A stretch of 64,000 bases of DNA from Asparagopsis taxiformis (GCA_030407315.1 JALQPE010002394.1:26269-90268); one strand, 5' to 3'. Shown: positions 23,612 to 34,510, counted from the stretch's first letter. The notes: generated by a model not told the origin, from the sequence alone. Numbers and translations: made by a program.

Positions 23612-24772
23612 ATGTCATCCGGTGACAACACCTCCCGTATACCTATATCTTCCCTCGTTTCTCAGTCAGTTTGGGACGATAATTCTGATACAGGGAACAT
23701 ATCCATCGACCCTGGGAGTGTGGAGATATTTGGAAGACAGGAAATGTGTTATGGAGAAATGGAAAACATAGACGGGTGATAAGCACAGGCGAAAATCAAC
23801 AAGGAACACAGAGTTCTGACGTAGAAGATTATGATTCAAGTGAAGAGGAGGAGGGTCGCACAAGGGAAAACAAGAGAAATTTTAACACTGAACTGGACGT
23901 CATTCTTGTCAAAAATATTTTGGATAAAAACGTGAATTTAAGAAGAAGAGGGAACAGGAGACAAGGGTTTGAAAGAGTGGCGGGGTTACTGAACCAATCT
24001 GGCCGTCTTCCGTGGGGGACCGATAGCAAGCACTGCATTGAGAGAGTGAAGGTCATAATTGACAAGCACAAGATCAGGAGGAGTTTGCAGGTTCGTCGGA
24101 GGGTATCTGCTCTGACACTTTTCAATTTGTGCTCTAGAATGATGGATGGAAGAAAAAAAGCGGGAAGATGAAAAAGTCGGTGAAGAAAGAAGGAAGAGAA
24201 GTGAAGGACAGGCTAGGAGGCAAGAATTTGCGTCGGATTTGCGGGATAGGGCGATGTCTAGGATTACAACTGTCACAAATACACTGCCTAGAGATGAAGA
24301 ACTATCGCCAAGTACGCCAATGAAAAGCGCAAATCGTGGGAGTGATAGATCTCTCCATGGAGGTGATCGGTACAGCCCACTGGAAGCAAATCAACAAGAA
24401 ATCCATATGCTGCAAAACTGTGAAGCATATGCAAGAGCTTCTGCGGATCGAACTAAGATTCGTGAAAATAAACGATTGGAAATAGAAGCTACTCGTCATG
24501 GTATTGAAAAGGACGCGATTAGCCGGAGACTGGAGTTGGGCACGAGGAAGGTTAGGGTCGAAGAGGATATGGTTACTGTAAGGAAGATGAAAGAAGAGCG
24601 GGAGAAAAGAAGGGATGAGAGAGAAGAAAAAAGAGAGCAGCGAGAGGAGGAAAGGGAAAAGCGGGAGGCTCAGAAAGCAGAGAAAGAAGATGCTGTACGT
24701 GAAGCATTCTTCAAAAAACAGGAGTCCATGGTGAACCTCGTCAATACAATGATACAAAAGTTCCAGAACTAG
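23612..24772 (+). pseudogene. Harbinger Myb/SANT-like DNA-binding protein (frameshifted)
   Basis: One original gene now spread over three frames. It probably starts at the ATG at 23612 (SSGDNTSR). The first frame ends at 23779; homology continues in the frame of 23746-24171, which contains an acidic DSSEEEE stretch and then a Myb/SANT-like segment (RNFNTELDVILVKNIL ... RVAGLLN ... CIERVKVII). A slip in an A run near 24150 moves it into 24146-24772, a long Lys/Arg/Glu-rich coiled coil (about 200 residues). Harbinger elements need such a Myb-like partner to bring the transposase to the nucleus and to the element ends. Both shifts lie at short A-rich runs, typical of decay. It cannot be read as one protein. 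Confidence 0.6.
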
Positions 24773-25032
24773 ATGTAGAAATCTAAATTCATTTCATAGT
24801 CTCAGAATGAGACAAGCAGAGCAATAAAAAGTAGTCTTTGCATACCACTCAGCTCGAGTTACCGCACCTCTTTTTCATGAGTTGCAATTTCTCCAATAGC
24901 TCGAGTTAATTAGCTTTTAGTGTGGAACCACCAAACCGCGAAGTCGCCGACTTTCACAAAATTGGTGAACTTGCTTGTCTCTACTTCCCGTCCCATTCAA
25001 CACAATGGCCAGCGCTAGTCGCACCAAACATA

Positions 25033-26310
25033 TTACAAAGTATCAGCGACTTTGATGGCAATGAAGATACTGGCAACCTGTACTGGGAACCTGTTCTCGC
25101 TATTGTTTGGTTTGTTGCCGATGCTCTCCCCTCGTGACAATTGCTGCATCACCAGTGCTCTCCGAGATTCATTCATCGCAAGCCTTCCACCACGTCCCTC
25201 ATCCAATTCTCCCACGACGTCTGCGTTGTTGACATGCGCAACACCAGAATGTCCAACAGGACCAGGAAGAGGCACTACGGAAGCGGAATTCATGTCCGAC
25301 AATCGTCCTGCAACTGCGTTTGGATTCTGCTCCTGACTCGCAAGAGCTATCTTTAGAGTTCTGTCTGCAATTACATATCCATCTAATTTCAGCTCGTCTG
25401 CTCGGTGCGCAGCGTTAGATCGAATTGGATGTCTGGTTTCCATGGACCAACCAACAGATGTTTAAACAGCAGCATCTGCTATTCTAGCAGTCGGTGGAGT
25501 AGAATCGAGCGCATGAGCAGCATTACTCGACGGATTTTCCTGTAACGTTCGTTCATCGACAGTGGGTTTGACGGCAACTGGGTAACCGCAAAGGATTTTT
25601 TCGTTGAGTGCCACCGCAGCGGCTACGGCGTGTCTGTCAAAATACTCCTCATAGCAGGCGCTCTTGTGACGAGCTGTAACGCGATCCATGCCAAGTCTGA
25701 CATCGCGGACTTTTCCAGCGGCGGAAAACAACTGCAAGAGATCCTTTTCGCGTACACGCTGCGCAAGTAGCGAAACGAAAACGGTTCTGAGGTCTCTATG
25801 TTTAAATGCCTGGGCGGATTCGCCAGGGGGCGGATCCGACCTTCGCGTATCGCGTTGATACCTTCTACGCGTGTTTCTACGCCATACATGCGGAGGACTA
25901 TAGCGACGACGGGGGCTGTACGGGCTACCTCGTGCTCGCTGTCGTCGACTATATTCGCGCGGCGACGGGATTCTTCTTGTCGTGTTGCGACTGCGAGTGA
26001 ACAGATCGGAGCGGTAGCGCCGGCCCCTGTCGCGGTGGCGGTGGCGGGGCGGGCTGCGACTGCGCAGTTCGTACGAGCTGAAGCTTGGAGAAGGGGATCC
26101 CCTTCAACCCGCTCGAGCGGGTTCGAAGGCGGGGACGTCGGGGAGGACTGATGCTTCGACTGATACTGCGGGTGTAGCTGGGACTATAGCTGGTGAATTC
26201 GCTGGAAAAATCTGAGTAGCTATCCGGGGAGCTATCATAGCTGTCCGAATCGGAGTGTCTGCGGGAACGCTGACGTCGTCGCGGGTATGAACGATCCTTA
26301 TGGTGATCTG
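25033..26310 (-). pseudogene. RBM39/CAPER-like splicing factor fragment
   Basis: On the minus strand an Arg/Ser-rich region (about 26290 to 25830, split over two frames with SPSYTRSISRS, RRRYSPP and similar) leads into an RRM starting at RTVFVSLL near 25795 and running to AVKPTV near 25570, with RNP motifs partly altered. A stop at 25462 follows. A second frame (25033-25443) begins near the end of what would be the next RRM (LDGYVIADRTLKIA) and continues with the linker typical of this family (LDEGRGGRL, ESRRALVMQQLSRG). The middle of RRM2 is missing and the C-terminal RRM is absent. RBM39-type proteins are nuclear U2AF65-related splicing factors. This copy is broken and lies inside a Harbinger element, so it is probably a captured fragment. 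Confidence 0.65.
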
Positions 26311-26532
26311 GCTTTGTGCGCGGCTCGGAGCTGGGGAAAGCGAACGCCTTGGAGGCATAGTTGGTGGTGGGGAGAATGGATTGGTGGAGCAGTGCAGTGC
26401 TTGCGTGTTGTCAGGGTACTTATGTTACCAAATTAACCTGCACTCATGTTCACTCGAAACTCACCCCTGCAAAACCTCTTCGCAACGCAACGCAAACAGC
26501 CAATCACAGCGTTCAATGCAAAATATTATTAT

Positions 26533-27493
26533 TAAGGACGACGGCCGTATCGTGCTCGGCGTCGGCGAGGGCGCCGCCATGCCGGCGATGAACGCCATTG
26601 TATCGGCGTATGTGCTTGCGGAGCAGCGCGCGCGTAGTCTTAGTTTTATATATTCGGGCATGTACGCCGGCTCGATTCTCGGTCTCTTACTGGCGCCTGT
26701 ATTTATCGCTTATCTCGGCTGGCCGAGTGTGTTTTACTTTTTCGGTATCATCGGCCTCACCCGGGTGCTTGTGTTCCTACTGACGACGTATCCAACCGAC
26801 AGTCGGTACGACGTGTTGCCGTTGCAAGACGCGCAGGGGGAGGCGACGACAGTCGCGGAGACTGAACCGCGTGATGACAAGCCGAGTTTGCGCGAGATAT
26901 TTTCAAAACCTTGCATCTGGGCGATTATCGTCACCCATTTCTGCTGCACATGGGGTTATTTCGTCTGTCTCACCTGGCTGCCGAACTACTTAAACTCGCG
27001 CTTCGTTCGCGACGTGACACAATCGGCGCCACTGTCCATTGCGCCGTGGGTAAGCATGTTCGTCTGCGCGAATATCGGCGGGTCGATCGCAGATAATCTC
27101 ATCGGATGTCGCGGACTGTCCGTGACGCACACGTGCAAATTGATGCAATCGATCGGCTTTATTGGCCCGGCTGTCTTTCTGTCATTGACACCGAGCGCGG
27201 CAAACGCATACGTCGCTATGGCGTATATCAGCACCGCGTTGGGGTTTGCAAGCTTCTCGCAAAGCGGTGTGTATGCAAACCATCAGGGCGTCGGGCCGCG
27301 CATCGCCGGAACGCTGCTGGGCATTTAGAATACATTTGCGAGTCTGCCCGGCATTATCGGCGTGTATTCGACCGGTGTATTGTTGGAGGTGACGCACGGC
27401 AATTGGAACGCCGTGTTCGGTTTGGCCGTGCTGTTCTATCTGGTCGGACTCGTTGTCTACAATGTCTTTGCAACCATGGTTTCACTGCAGTGA
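26533..27493 (+). pseudogene. PHT4/SLC17-like MFS anion-phosphate transporter fragment
   Basis: Homology starts abruptly at DDGRIVLGVGEG, which corresponds to the middle of the N-terminal half of the MFS fold, and runs through typical family motifs: AMPAMN, RSLSFIYSGMYAGS, GWPSVFYFFG, a central acidic loop (TTVAETEPRDD), WGYFVCLTWLPNYL, and the C-terminal helices. A TAG at 27328-27330 interrupts the frame after TLLGI, and coding resumes in the same frame (NTFASLPGIIGVYSTG) to a TGA ending at 27493. Family members (plant ANTR/PHT4, animal SLC17) export or import phosphate and organic anions across plastid, Golgi or vesicle membranes. Missing the N-terminus and carrying an internal stop, it is non-functional. 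Its GC content is visibly higher than that of the flanking Harbinger genes. Confidence 0.75.
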
Positions 27494-28118
27494 GCAGCAA
27501 TGGTGATTGATTGATTGATTCAGGTCGGCTGTTGTAGAAATGTGTGCCGTGCAGCCGCGGCTCTGCCGCATTTGCTGCGCCGTTATGGAAGTCTAGAAGG
27601 AAATAGTGCGGAATATACAAACGTTGGGCGGGAATTCTACAATGAGGGCGACAATGGTGGTGGCGTGAATGGGGTGCTGCCGTTATCTGCAAGCTGTTAT
27701 TGTTCATTGAGTGGAGGCACAACACTGTTCTGTTGACAAGGCCTAAGCTGAACAAATGGCCGTTTCTCTAGATCTCCGAATGTCATCTTCCCTCTTCTCT
27801 GCCCTTGCTCGTCAGAAAAGCTCCAAACATCAGCATGCAATGCTTCCGGCATGATTGAGCTGTTGGTACCGTGCAACAATGTGTCGGACTTCAAAGAACA
27901 TAGCTTCGCAAAGAGTTTATTTTTGTCTATCAGGACTGCTGGCACATCCTATGGGGTTATCTGGCGCTGCTGTTCCGAGCGCGCCACGCAACATCTCGGG
28001 AAGTAGCTCAGTGGCAAGTATCGACTGTCTAAATAAACTCTACTAGTGCATTCATATTTCAGCTCTCCCCATCGGTTCCTAGTGCTGCACTTTCAGTTGC
28101 AGAAACTGGAAGATTCAT

Positions 28119-29157
28119 TTACGATTCCAACGAAGGTGGGTGGCAATGAAAATATCGGCTTGTCTGGGAGCCGTATAAACATGTTCTGAAATTTAGAAGT
28201 AGTGCAGCTGCGCAGTACCACAAACCGACTGGAGACTTACCCACAACCATCTTTCGCGTTACATCGACATGTGTGTAGTACTTCTTAATCTCCTTGAATG
28301 TCCACTCAACAGATATACGAGCCTTCGACATGCGTCTATTGAATGCTCTCCGTTGAGTGGACAAATTGCTGCCTCTATATCCCACCATCATGTACGGCTG
28401 CAACTGGTAGGCTGAGTCCGCATATACGTAGAACTGCAGCCCAGAAATTTCCATATGCATGTTTAAATTATGATTGAGATTCGACTGTCTGAACATAGTC
28501 ATGTCATGTCTACATCCTTCTACTGGACCACTCAGGTGTAATATCATTCCGTCCGGCGTAGTTAGAGCCTGAAATTTGATACAGTGGCGCTTTTATGACC
28601 GTTGTACGCTTCTCTCTGCATATCTCCACCCGGCTGTGCGATAAAACATTGGTTCCATCCACAAACCCAACACAACTGTCCAATGGAGCCCCTGATTCGA
28701 ACACCTTCGTCACATACTCTTCACATCTTTCAATTATGAGCCCTGCTTTGAATTCCTCCACCAAATGACCTTTTTCCTTGTATAATTGTTCAATTGTCTC
28801 GTAGAATATCTCACATAGTGCCGATACAGACCTCCCGAACTCTTTCTCTAGATCGCTCCATACACATGGAGTACTGAGTCTCCTTGCAATTATGCAGAAC
28901 GCTTCAATACCGCTCGCACGATATCCCCTCCTTGCAGTTGAAAACAATTCTTCCCCCCACTCTAGAAGTGAAACCAATCGCGCGACGTCTTTTTTAAGGA
29001 ATCGGAAGCGTCTGAGACATTCTTGATCGTCCAGCTTTTCAAGATCGAAACGATTCTCGAATATACTGTAACGACGCTCTTGTTTCAATTGCAAGTACAT
29101 GTACTCTCTCTGGGCCTCATTGAGGAAGTACATTCCCAACGGTCTCGACGCGTTCAT
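28119..29157 (-). pseudogene. PIF/Harbinger DDE transposase (frameshifted)
   Basis: ATG ending at 29157. Frame 1 (28510-29157) covers the N-terminal helical region and the first catalytic Asp (GFVDGTN). In the middle (28555-28620) the homology switches twice: Y-N-G-H-K is in a third frame, and KFQALTTPDGM leads into the frame of 28119-28547. That last frame holds LSGPVEGCRHD, the second Asp (YADSAY) and the catalytic Glu (VEWTFKEIKKYY). At least two one-base indels are needed, one next to an A run. HARBI1-like transposases cut at the element ends together with a Myb-like partner. The reading frames converge with the Myb gene at 23612, the standard layout, but 3.3 kb of foreign DNA separates them. 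Confidence 0.75.
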
Positions 29158-29582
29158 ATTAACCTACACCTCACGAGGAAAATAATAATTCTTGTGTTCC
29201 GATCAATTACCCTTGCTCGCGTTTGGTCTCTCTGTCTGCTGGGAATTCTAGCCATGAGGTGTAACTTTGTTCCCACACGTCGATGTGGAGCACGTCAGTT
29301 TGTCTCATCTCGACTTGCCAGCCAGGTAGAAAGCTTTTCATTTTGTGTGTTTCCTAGGACAAGTGTCCTATTCTCATTTTTGTCACAGTTTAGTTCTGTT
29401 CCGTCACACTTCTTAAAGTCGAACATAAACAAAATGATTTCTACAGCAAAACCTCACCGCCGCCGCTACTTTTCTAGAAACATTTCACATTTGAACCATG
29501 AACAGAATTGTTAATAACTTTACCCCTGGATACTATTCTTGGAATATGTGGTGCCTACTGAATCGCTGAGCTACCAAAAACC

Positions 29583-29619
29583 GTAAAAATCCTACTTCGG
29601 GTTTTTTCCAAAACCCTCT
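29583..29619 (-). repeat. Right terminal inverted repeat of Harbinger element
   Basis: Reverse complement begins AGAGGGTTTTGGAA and then carries AGTAGGATTTTT. Followed by TTT at 29620-29622, equal to the bases on the left flank. Confidence 0.75.
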
Positions 29620-29822
29620 TTTATGATAGCAATTCGAAAATACAATGACTTGCCACTCCGCCAGCTCAGCTCACTAGTCCACTTTTTGACATAAGCAGGG
29701 TGCAGTTTACAACTGTAATTTCCGCTTTGCGCATCAATTTTCAACTACAATTTATTTGAGGCTGGTACCACTACCCATCTTCTATTTGCACTGATCGAAA
29801 CGTTTCCAAAAACATAAGACTT

Positions 29823-30431
29823 ATGTCTGCTGTTCCGCAGAACACGCCAAGCAAGCATGACGACGAGCCCCCATCTTCCTCACATACCGTCGCCTTACCA
29901 GCAGAGGAAGGTGTAAACACGTCTGAACCGGTACACCTGGCCTTTGAACCGTTGGGAATAGTGAAAAGGCAAACTCGAGCTGGGGCACCAAACTACACCA
30001 CAGAAGACATAGAAGCTCTTCTCAATTGCGTATCTGCAGTGCATCCTCTCGGCTCTAACCATTGGGCTATAGTAGCGAGCAAGTTTTCGCTGTGGGCGAA
30101 GGAGAACGAGAGATCGGTCAGGGACCAAGACAGTATCTGCAACAAGTTTGAAAAGATTGACAATACCAAAGAACGAACTGGAGACCCTTCGTTCCCCTCG
30201 ACCGTTCGCAAAACGAAACATATAGTACTGGACATACAAAACAAATGCGCAGCTCGAGTGCTAGGAAGTGACGTCGAAAAAGAGGATACAAATGATGCTG
30301 ACTGTTTCGGGAGAGGTGGAACGTGTGTGACAGAGGGGATCGAAACGGTAGGCAAATATGTTGGGAAGCGTCGAATGGGGAGCTCGGGTCTGTCAACACT
30401 GTCAAAAATGTCAAAGACTGATAGCAACTAG
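29823..30431 (+). CDS. Harbinger-type Myb/SANT-like partner protein
   Basis: 202 aa from the ATG at 29823. Residues 50-130 form a Myb/SANT-like domain of the transposon type: RAGAPNYTTEDIEALL, then WAIVASKF, RDQDSICNKFEKI, and TGDPSFPSTVRKTK. The N-terminus is low-complexity and acidic; the C-terminal third is basic. After the stop at 30431 a different frame (30482-30664) continues with a short helical segment (LKPTNQMLESMAEIL) of the type that normally ends such proteins, so a frameshift may have removed the tail. It converges with the transposase gene at 30621-31490 (the ORF ends overlap by about 40 bases). It should bind the element ends and import the transposase. Confidence 0.65.
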   Translation: MSAVPQNTPSKHDDEPPSSSHTVALPAEEGVNTSEPVHLAFEPLGIVKRQTRAGAPNYTTEDIEALLNCVSAVHPLGSNHWAIVASKFSLWAKENERSVRDQDSICNKFEKIDNTKERTGDPSFPSTVRKTKHIVLDIQNKCAARVLGSDVEKEDTNDADCFGRGGTCVTEGIETVGKYVGKRRMGSSGLSTLSKMSKTDSN

Positions 30432-30620
30432 TGGAACATGTGGGGAAAATTTCAGGACATATTGGAAAGATATAAGAGTTCATGTCACGCAGTGTACTCG
30501 AAGAAGCATCCGCAATGACCAAAGAAGACGGTAAGGCAGATGTAAAAGCGGAAATATCAAAAAGCCTAAAACCTACTAACCAGATGCTGGAGAGTATGGC
30601 CGAGATTCTTTGTGCTTTGA

Positions 30621-31490
30621 CTAAGTCTGGCTGTCAGAGTAATGGCGCGAATAAACCGGGATGATGCGATCTAACGAGAACGGTAAAATTAATTGCAACT
30701 GTATGGACTGAGCTTGTTGTGGATCAGAATAAGTAGAGCGAATCTGACTAAGAACGACATATCTGGTTCTAAAGTTGAACAGGTGGCAGAATATAGTCAA
30801 TAGTCTAAGCCTTTTTGTACAATCCGCAGGCAGTGGAACTTTTTGTCTAGCGAATGGCGCTTTAATGGCACGTATGCTCCATTCACCGCTTTGACGTTCA
30901 CTTGGCATAATTCGCTGTTGTAGGAGATCCACAGCTGCAAGTGGCGCACTTTCAGGTATGTTAGATACCTCATTCGTTTTGCGATTACGAACAGTCTTTC
31001 CGTTTGTCGCTTTTGAATTTGTCACAAAAGCGGAGTCGCCTAGTATTGCCATTCCAGGTGGTGTGCACTCATCAGAGATTTTAGGGTAGTACAATCTAGA
31101 TACTGTGGCTATTTTGGTATCGTGCCAACTACCAGGGTAATTGAAAGCTGCATGTATGAGCTCCCCGAAAAAGTTGAACACGAAAAGGTTCGTCACCTCC
31201 ACAGATTGAGTGAATCCTTCGAAGTATACATTCTGGAGATTTGGCTCTGCATAATCTGCACAAGGCATTCTTCTGCCATCAGTTATCCCAAAAACTCCCT
31301 GCAAGAGCCTTCCATTCACACGACTAGAATGCAAAAGTGAAGATGATTTCTCCATTTCATCATGTGATGGCCAATGTATTTCACATTCCTTGTTTCGCTG
31401 AACAACTCTCTGTAATACCTCCAGGCTATAAACTATCCAAACACCGAGCGTACTATTCACTACTCCAAATATTGGGCATAAGCTACACAT
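30621..31490 (-). CDS. PIF/Harbinger (HARBI1-like, DDE_4-type) transposase
   Basis: 289 aa from the ATG ending at 31490. All three catalytic residues are present: Asp in VFGITDG, Asp in AILGDSAF, and Glu in SGEWSIRAIKAPF. The HD of the conserved PGSWHD and the basic C-terminal helix (LRLLTIFCHLFNFRTR) are also there. The N-terminus is short for the family: only the end of the helical DNA-binding region (FGVVNSTLGVW) remains, and the frame is open upstream only to about 31535, just before the retroelement end at 31557. It is probably truncated by that insertion. It is a different subfamily from the transposase at 28119-29157. It is partnered by the Myb-like gene at 29823. Confidence 0.7.
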   Translation of the reverse strand: MCSLCPIFGVVNSTLGVWIVYSLEVLQRVVQRNKECEIHWPSHDEMEKSSSLLHSSRVNGRLLQGVFGITDGRRMPCADYAEPNLQNVYFEGFTQSVEVTNLFVFNFFGELIHAAFNYPGSWHDTKIATVSRLYYPKISDECTPPGMAILGDSAFVTNSKATNGKTVRNRKTNEVSNIPESAPLAAVDLLQQRIMPSERQSGEWSIRAIKAPFARQKVPLPADCTKRLRLLTIFCHLFNFRTRYVVLSQIRSTYSDPQQAQSIQLQLILPFSLDRIIPVYSRHYSDSQT

Positions 31491-31556
31491 AGTTTGGTTT
31501 TTTTGATGTACCAGAGAGACATTCCTAGTAAATCAATAGATTATAATAGTGGCTTC

Positions 31557-32693
31557 TGTGGAACGACGGTTCGTTAGAAGTAGCTGGTACGAGCCACGGA
31601 CACGCTGTCCTTACGAAACGAAACAACGAACAGTGCTACCCGCTGGTGTTTGACTGTATTGGTAGGTAGAAAGGTAGAGTAGAAGGTTAGGGAGTAGACA
31701 CGAGCGTCACGACGCAACAATCCACGCGAGGATTACGTTAACGAACGAGGTGGCACGTCACCGGAGGCGCTCTCGACCAAGCCCGTAGGCACTACACGCG
31801 ATCAGCCTCACGTGTGGCGATGGGTAGGGAGTGCGCAGCTCGACGGAAACGAAGCCTCGTTAGGCGAAAACGTAAACGTAAAACGTAGAAGTCAGTCGTA
31901 GACTAGAGCCGTTGCTCGTTCGATGCTTGTCCCCTTTCCCTCCCGGCACGATGCCAATACCTATATAGCCACGATGGCATCGCTTTACAGTGTAAACACT
32001 GCTCGTAACGTCCCCGAATGGGAAAGGACCTTGTGGGTCGCACGTAGGGACCCGTTGGTCCGTTGGCCGTTGCCAGTACGTTCGTTGCACACGTGTGCCG
32101 GTTGCGCGCGCGCATGCGCCAGCAATGTTCGTGCATTGCTGTCGCCGGTCGTGTCCGCCGAAATTCGAATTCTGCGGAAATCGTAAATATTTGCAATTTC
32201 GGAATTGCCACGTATACTACACAGCCCCACCCCCACACGTGGACGTCCCGGCCACGCGAGGCCCATCAGGACGCGCCTGAGACACGGGGCCGTGGCGCCT
32301 TTTCGGGTACAACTGCGGACGTGGCAGTTGTCCCGAAAAATCTCGCTTAAACGTACGCGGCCCGGTTGGCTGATCGGTTCGCCACGGCGCCGGAGCGCGC
32401 GCGTGCGCTCCGGCTCTTTCGTAATCATCGAGGCCCGCCCGTTGGCATCGTTCGTCAATGCCTCGCTTAGGCGTTTCCTGCAATCGAATGCAGTGTCCAA
32501 TTCCACCACGCGGGTGTGCTTCCTTTCAGCGTGATACGTGCGTAGGCCGCGGCCATTTCGTGAGTCTGCCAGCGGGCATTACGACAACGGTCGTCCGAAG
32601 GTTATTTAAGCCGCGACTTAACGTGATAGCGATCGTCGCTCACCCTTCCTCTCACCATCGTCATCCAGGCCGTTGCCTTTCCGTTCTTCCTCA
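31557..32693 (-). repeat. Probable 3' LTR of the chromovirus
   Basis: Proposed from three signs: an abrupt composition break at 31557, TG...CA ends on the minus strand (TGAGGAAG at 32693, CCACA at 31557), and a polypurine tract directly inside it at 32694-32705. No second LTR is visible, so the limits are not verified. Confidence 0.4.
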
Positions 32694-32705
32694 CCTCTTT
32701 CCCCC
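32694..32705 (-). promoter_or_regulatory. Candidate polypurine tract
   Basis: The minus strand reads GGGGGAAAGAGG immediately before TGAG, the proposed LTR start. Such tracts prime plus-strand DNA synthesis in LTR retroelements. Confidence 0.4.
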
Positions 32706-32821
32706 GCTGGGTACTCCTGGATACTTCCGTTCCTTACGTTCTCTTGTTCCGTCTTGCCCGCGTGGCTCTCGTCTTCGTGCTCGTTGCACTTTTCGTCTTC
32801 GTCGCGTACGAACTAACCACG

Positions 32822-34510
32822 ATGGTTACTACGCATAGCACCGATACCAACACTCCGCGGCCCGCCGGCTCTGCTAGAGGTGGAGCGAGGAACCCTTCGC
32901 AGGGCGCTCCCTCCCTCGTCGAGGCCGGTGCGCCGCCAGCGACGGAAGCGTCCATCGCGCCCGCCCCATCCGTTAGGGCGGGTCAAGCCGTTGCTTCGCA
33001 GGCCGTCGCCTCGTCGTCTCGCCCGATGGATCCGTCTCGTCTGGTGGCTTCCGTGACGCCTGCCGAGGCTGCCCAGGCCGATGCCCCACGTGATGATGAC
33101 GCGACGGCATCCGACTCGGGGAATTCGTCACCCATCATTCCGGAGGTCGCGGCCCCGTCTGTGGGTGTAGCTGCGATGGCAGCGGCCGCTCGTTCGCGTC
33201 GTGCTGGGGCAGCGGCCCGCACGGGCGTGCCTCATCGTGACGGCTCGCCTCGTTCCCCTCGCCAGGGTCCCTCGCCGGAGAGTGGTGGCCCCGCTGGGAC
33301 AGTCGGCACCGCCTCACGTGGCGGTGTGGCGCTCAACGTAGGCGTCCTGACCCACGCGTGGGCTGCGTTGCCTCGCGTGGCTGTCACGGATGACGATCTC
33401 GCCACGTTGACCAAAGATCGTCTAGATGCCCGCGCGGTCGTCGACTACATGCGTTCCGCCGAGGATACGGGGGGGCGGGCAGCCGGGCGTCGTTTCGCCA
33501 ACGGGCCACCGGGATCGGAACGTTACCAGATCCCGGCGTCGATACGTTGCGACCGCTCGTGGTTGCGCGACGTCAACGACGCGATCTACGTCGATCGGAT
33601 GGACGCGTTCCTGTGGAAGGGGACGCCCGAGGAACCGCCGTTCATCTCGGTGGCGTCCGTATTCGTGTGTCCGCGGACACTTTCCGAGAGGCAACGAGCC
33701 GAATGGAAGACCGCCCTTTCGTTGAGCGTCATCTCCAAGAGCGTGGTGTCGTACGACGACCATTTCGCGCTCCGTCACGTGAACGTGGACGATTACCGCG
33801 TGTCGCACGCGTCGGCTCCGTGGGTCGTCCCGAGCGAGCTCTACTTCCCGCCGTTGCCGGAAGTGGTAGAGGAGTTCCCGTACCCCCGTGGGTCGTCCAC
33901 GTTGCTACGACGCGTGGTGCACTATTTTACCGATGCCGTGAAGGACGCGCCTGCCCCCGTGAAGGAACGTTTCCTCATGGCCGTGGACATTGAACACGCA
34001 GCGATGCTCGCATGCTCGTTGTTCGTGGAGCGTCGTGTGTTCGGGCGCGCGTGCCTGCTGCCGGAGTCCACGTTGGACTTCCTGGCCGACTACGAGATGC
34101 TTCGTGCAATCCCGGTGGACGGCTCTGACACGTTCGTCTCCGTTACCAGCACGTTGGCTGAGGCTCGCGGCGCCCTTGCGTTGGGGCCGGAGTATCGCGT
34201 TATACGCCCCGACTACGCAAGCGGCGATAATCAGGAGTTCGTATCCGTGCGAAGCGATGGGGCTTACGTGCCGCGGACCGCTTCCTGTTCCGAACGCCGT
34301 CGTGGCAATCGTACCGGTTATTTTGGCGGCCTCAGGGGCAACGACCGACCTCGCGGGTCGCGTTCTGGCCGTCGTGGCCATCAAACGAAGCGCCGCATGC
34401 GCCGGATCCTCGAGGGATCGTGCCACGCGAGGCTACGGGAGGGGGCAACGTTGCCCGCGTTGGTCGTCCGGATGCGGCTACGCCGGCCGAGCGCGCGCCA
34501 CGGTTCGTGA
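32822..34510 (+). CDS. Unknown protein encoded antisense to the chromovirus
   Basis: 562 aa from the first ATG (32822); the frame is open further upstream without an ATG. Residues 1-170 are disordered and rich in Ala, Pro, Ser, Gly and Arg. About 190-490 looks globular: it contains RYQIPASIRCDRSWLRDV, FISVASVFVCPRTLSERQ and SPERFLMAVDIEHAAML-like segments with hydrophobic periodicity. After about residue 500 the frame turns Arg-rich and is probably no longer the real one. The same-strand frame 34420-34953 carries a more protein-like continuation. There are no Zn knuckles, protease or envelope motifs. It may be a Gag-like protein of another element or an antisense accessory ORF of the chromovirus. 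I do not recognise the family. Confidence 0.5.
   Translation: MVTTHSTDTNTPRPAGSARGGARNPSQGAPSLVEAGAPPATEASIAPAPSVRAGQAVASQAVASSSRPMDPSRLVASVTPAEAAQADAPRDDDATASDSGNSSPIIPEVAAPSVGVAAMAAAARSRRAGAAARTGVPHRDGSPRSPRQGPSPESGGPAGTVGTASRGGVALNVGVLTHAWAALPRVAVTDDDLATLTKDRLDARAVVDYMRSAEDTGGRAAGRRFANGPPGSERYQIPASIRCDRSWLRDVNDAIYVDRMDAFLWKGTPEEPPFISVASVFVCPRTLSERQRAEWKTALSLSVISKSVVSYDDHFALRHVNVDDYRVSHASAPWVVPSELYFPPLPEVVEEFPYPRGSSTLLRRVVHYFTDAVKDAPAPVKERFLMAVDIEHAAMLACSLFVERRVFGRACLLPESTLDFLADYEMLRAIPVDGSDTFVSVTSTLAEARGALALGPEYRVIRPDYASGDNQEFVSVRSDGAYVPRTASCSERRRGNRTGYFGGLRGNDRPRGSRSGRRGHQTKRRMRRILEGSCHARLREGATLPALVVRMRLRRPSARHGS

Larger units (their letters stand above)
23227..29619. mobile_element. PIF/Harbinger-type DNA transposon carrying host-gene fragments
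   Basis: The ends are inverted: the left end starts AGAGGGTTTTGGAA and contains GTAGGATTTT about 30 bases in; the right end read on the minus strand is AGAGGGTTTTGGAA followed by AGTAGGATTTTT. Each is flanked by TTT, matching the 3-base target duplication of Harbinger elements. Inside are the two standard genes in convergent order: a Myb/SANT-like protein (plus) and a DDE transposase (minus). Both are frameshifted, so this copy is dead. Between them, at about 24.9-27.5 kb, lie fragments of two unrelated genes. At 6.4 kb the element is long for a simple Harbinger. Confidence 0.8.

Noticed and set aside
27985..28030. tRNA-like text GGGAAGTAGCTCAGTGG
   Set aside because: Only a D-arm-like stretch; no T arm or acceptor stem follows.
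33422..34426. Minus-strand ORFs (33422-33808, 33905-34426) inside the antisense ORF region
   Set aside because: Arg/His-rich shadow frames typical of very CG-rich coding DNA; the plus frame is longer and has globular character.
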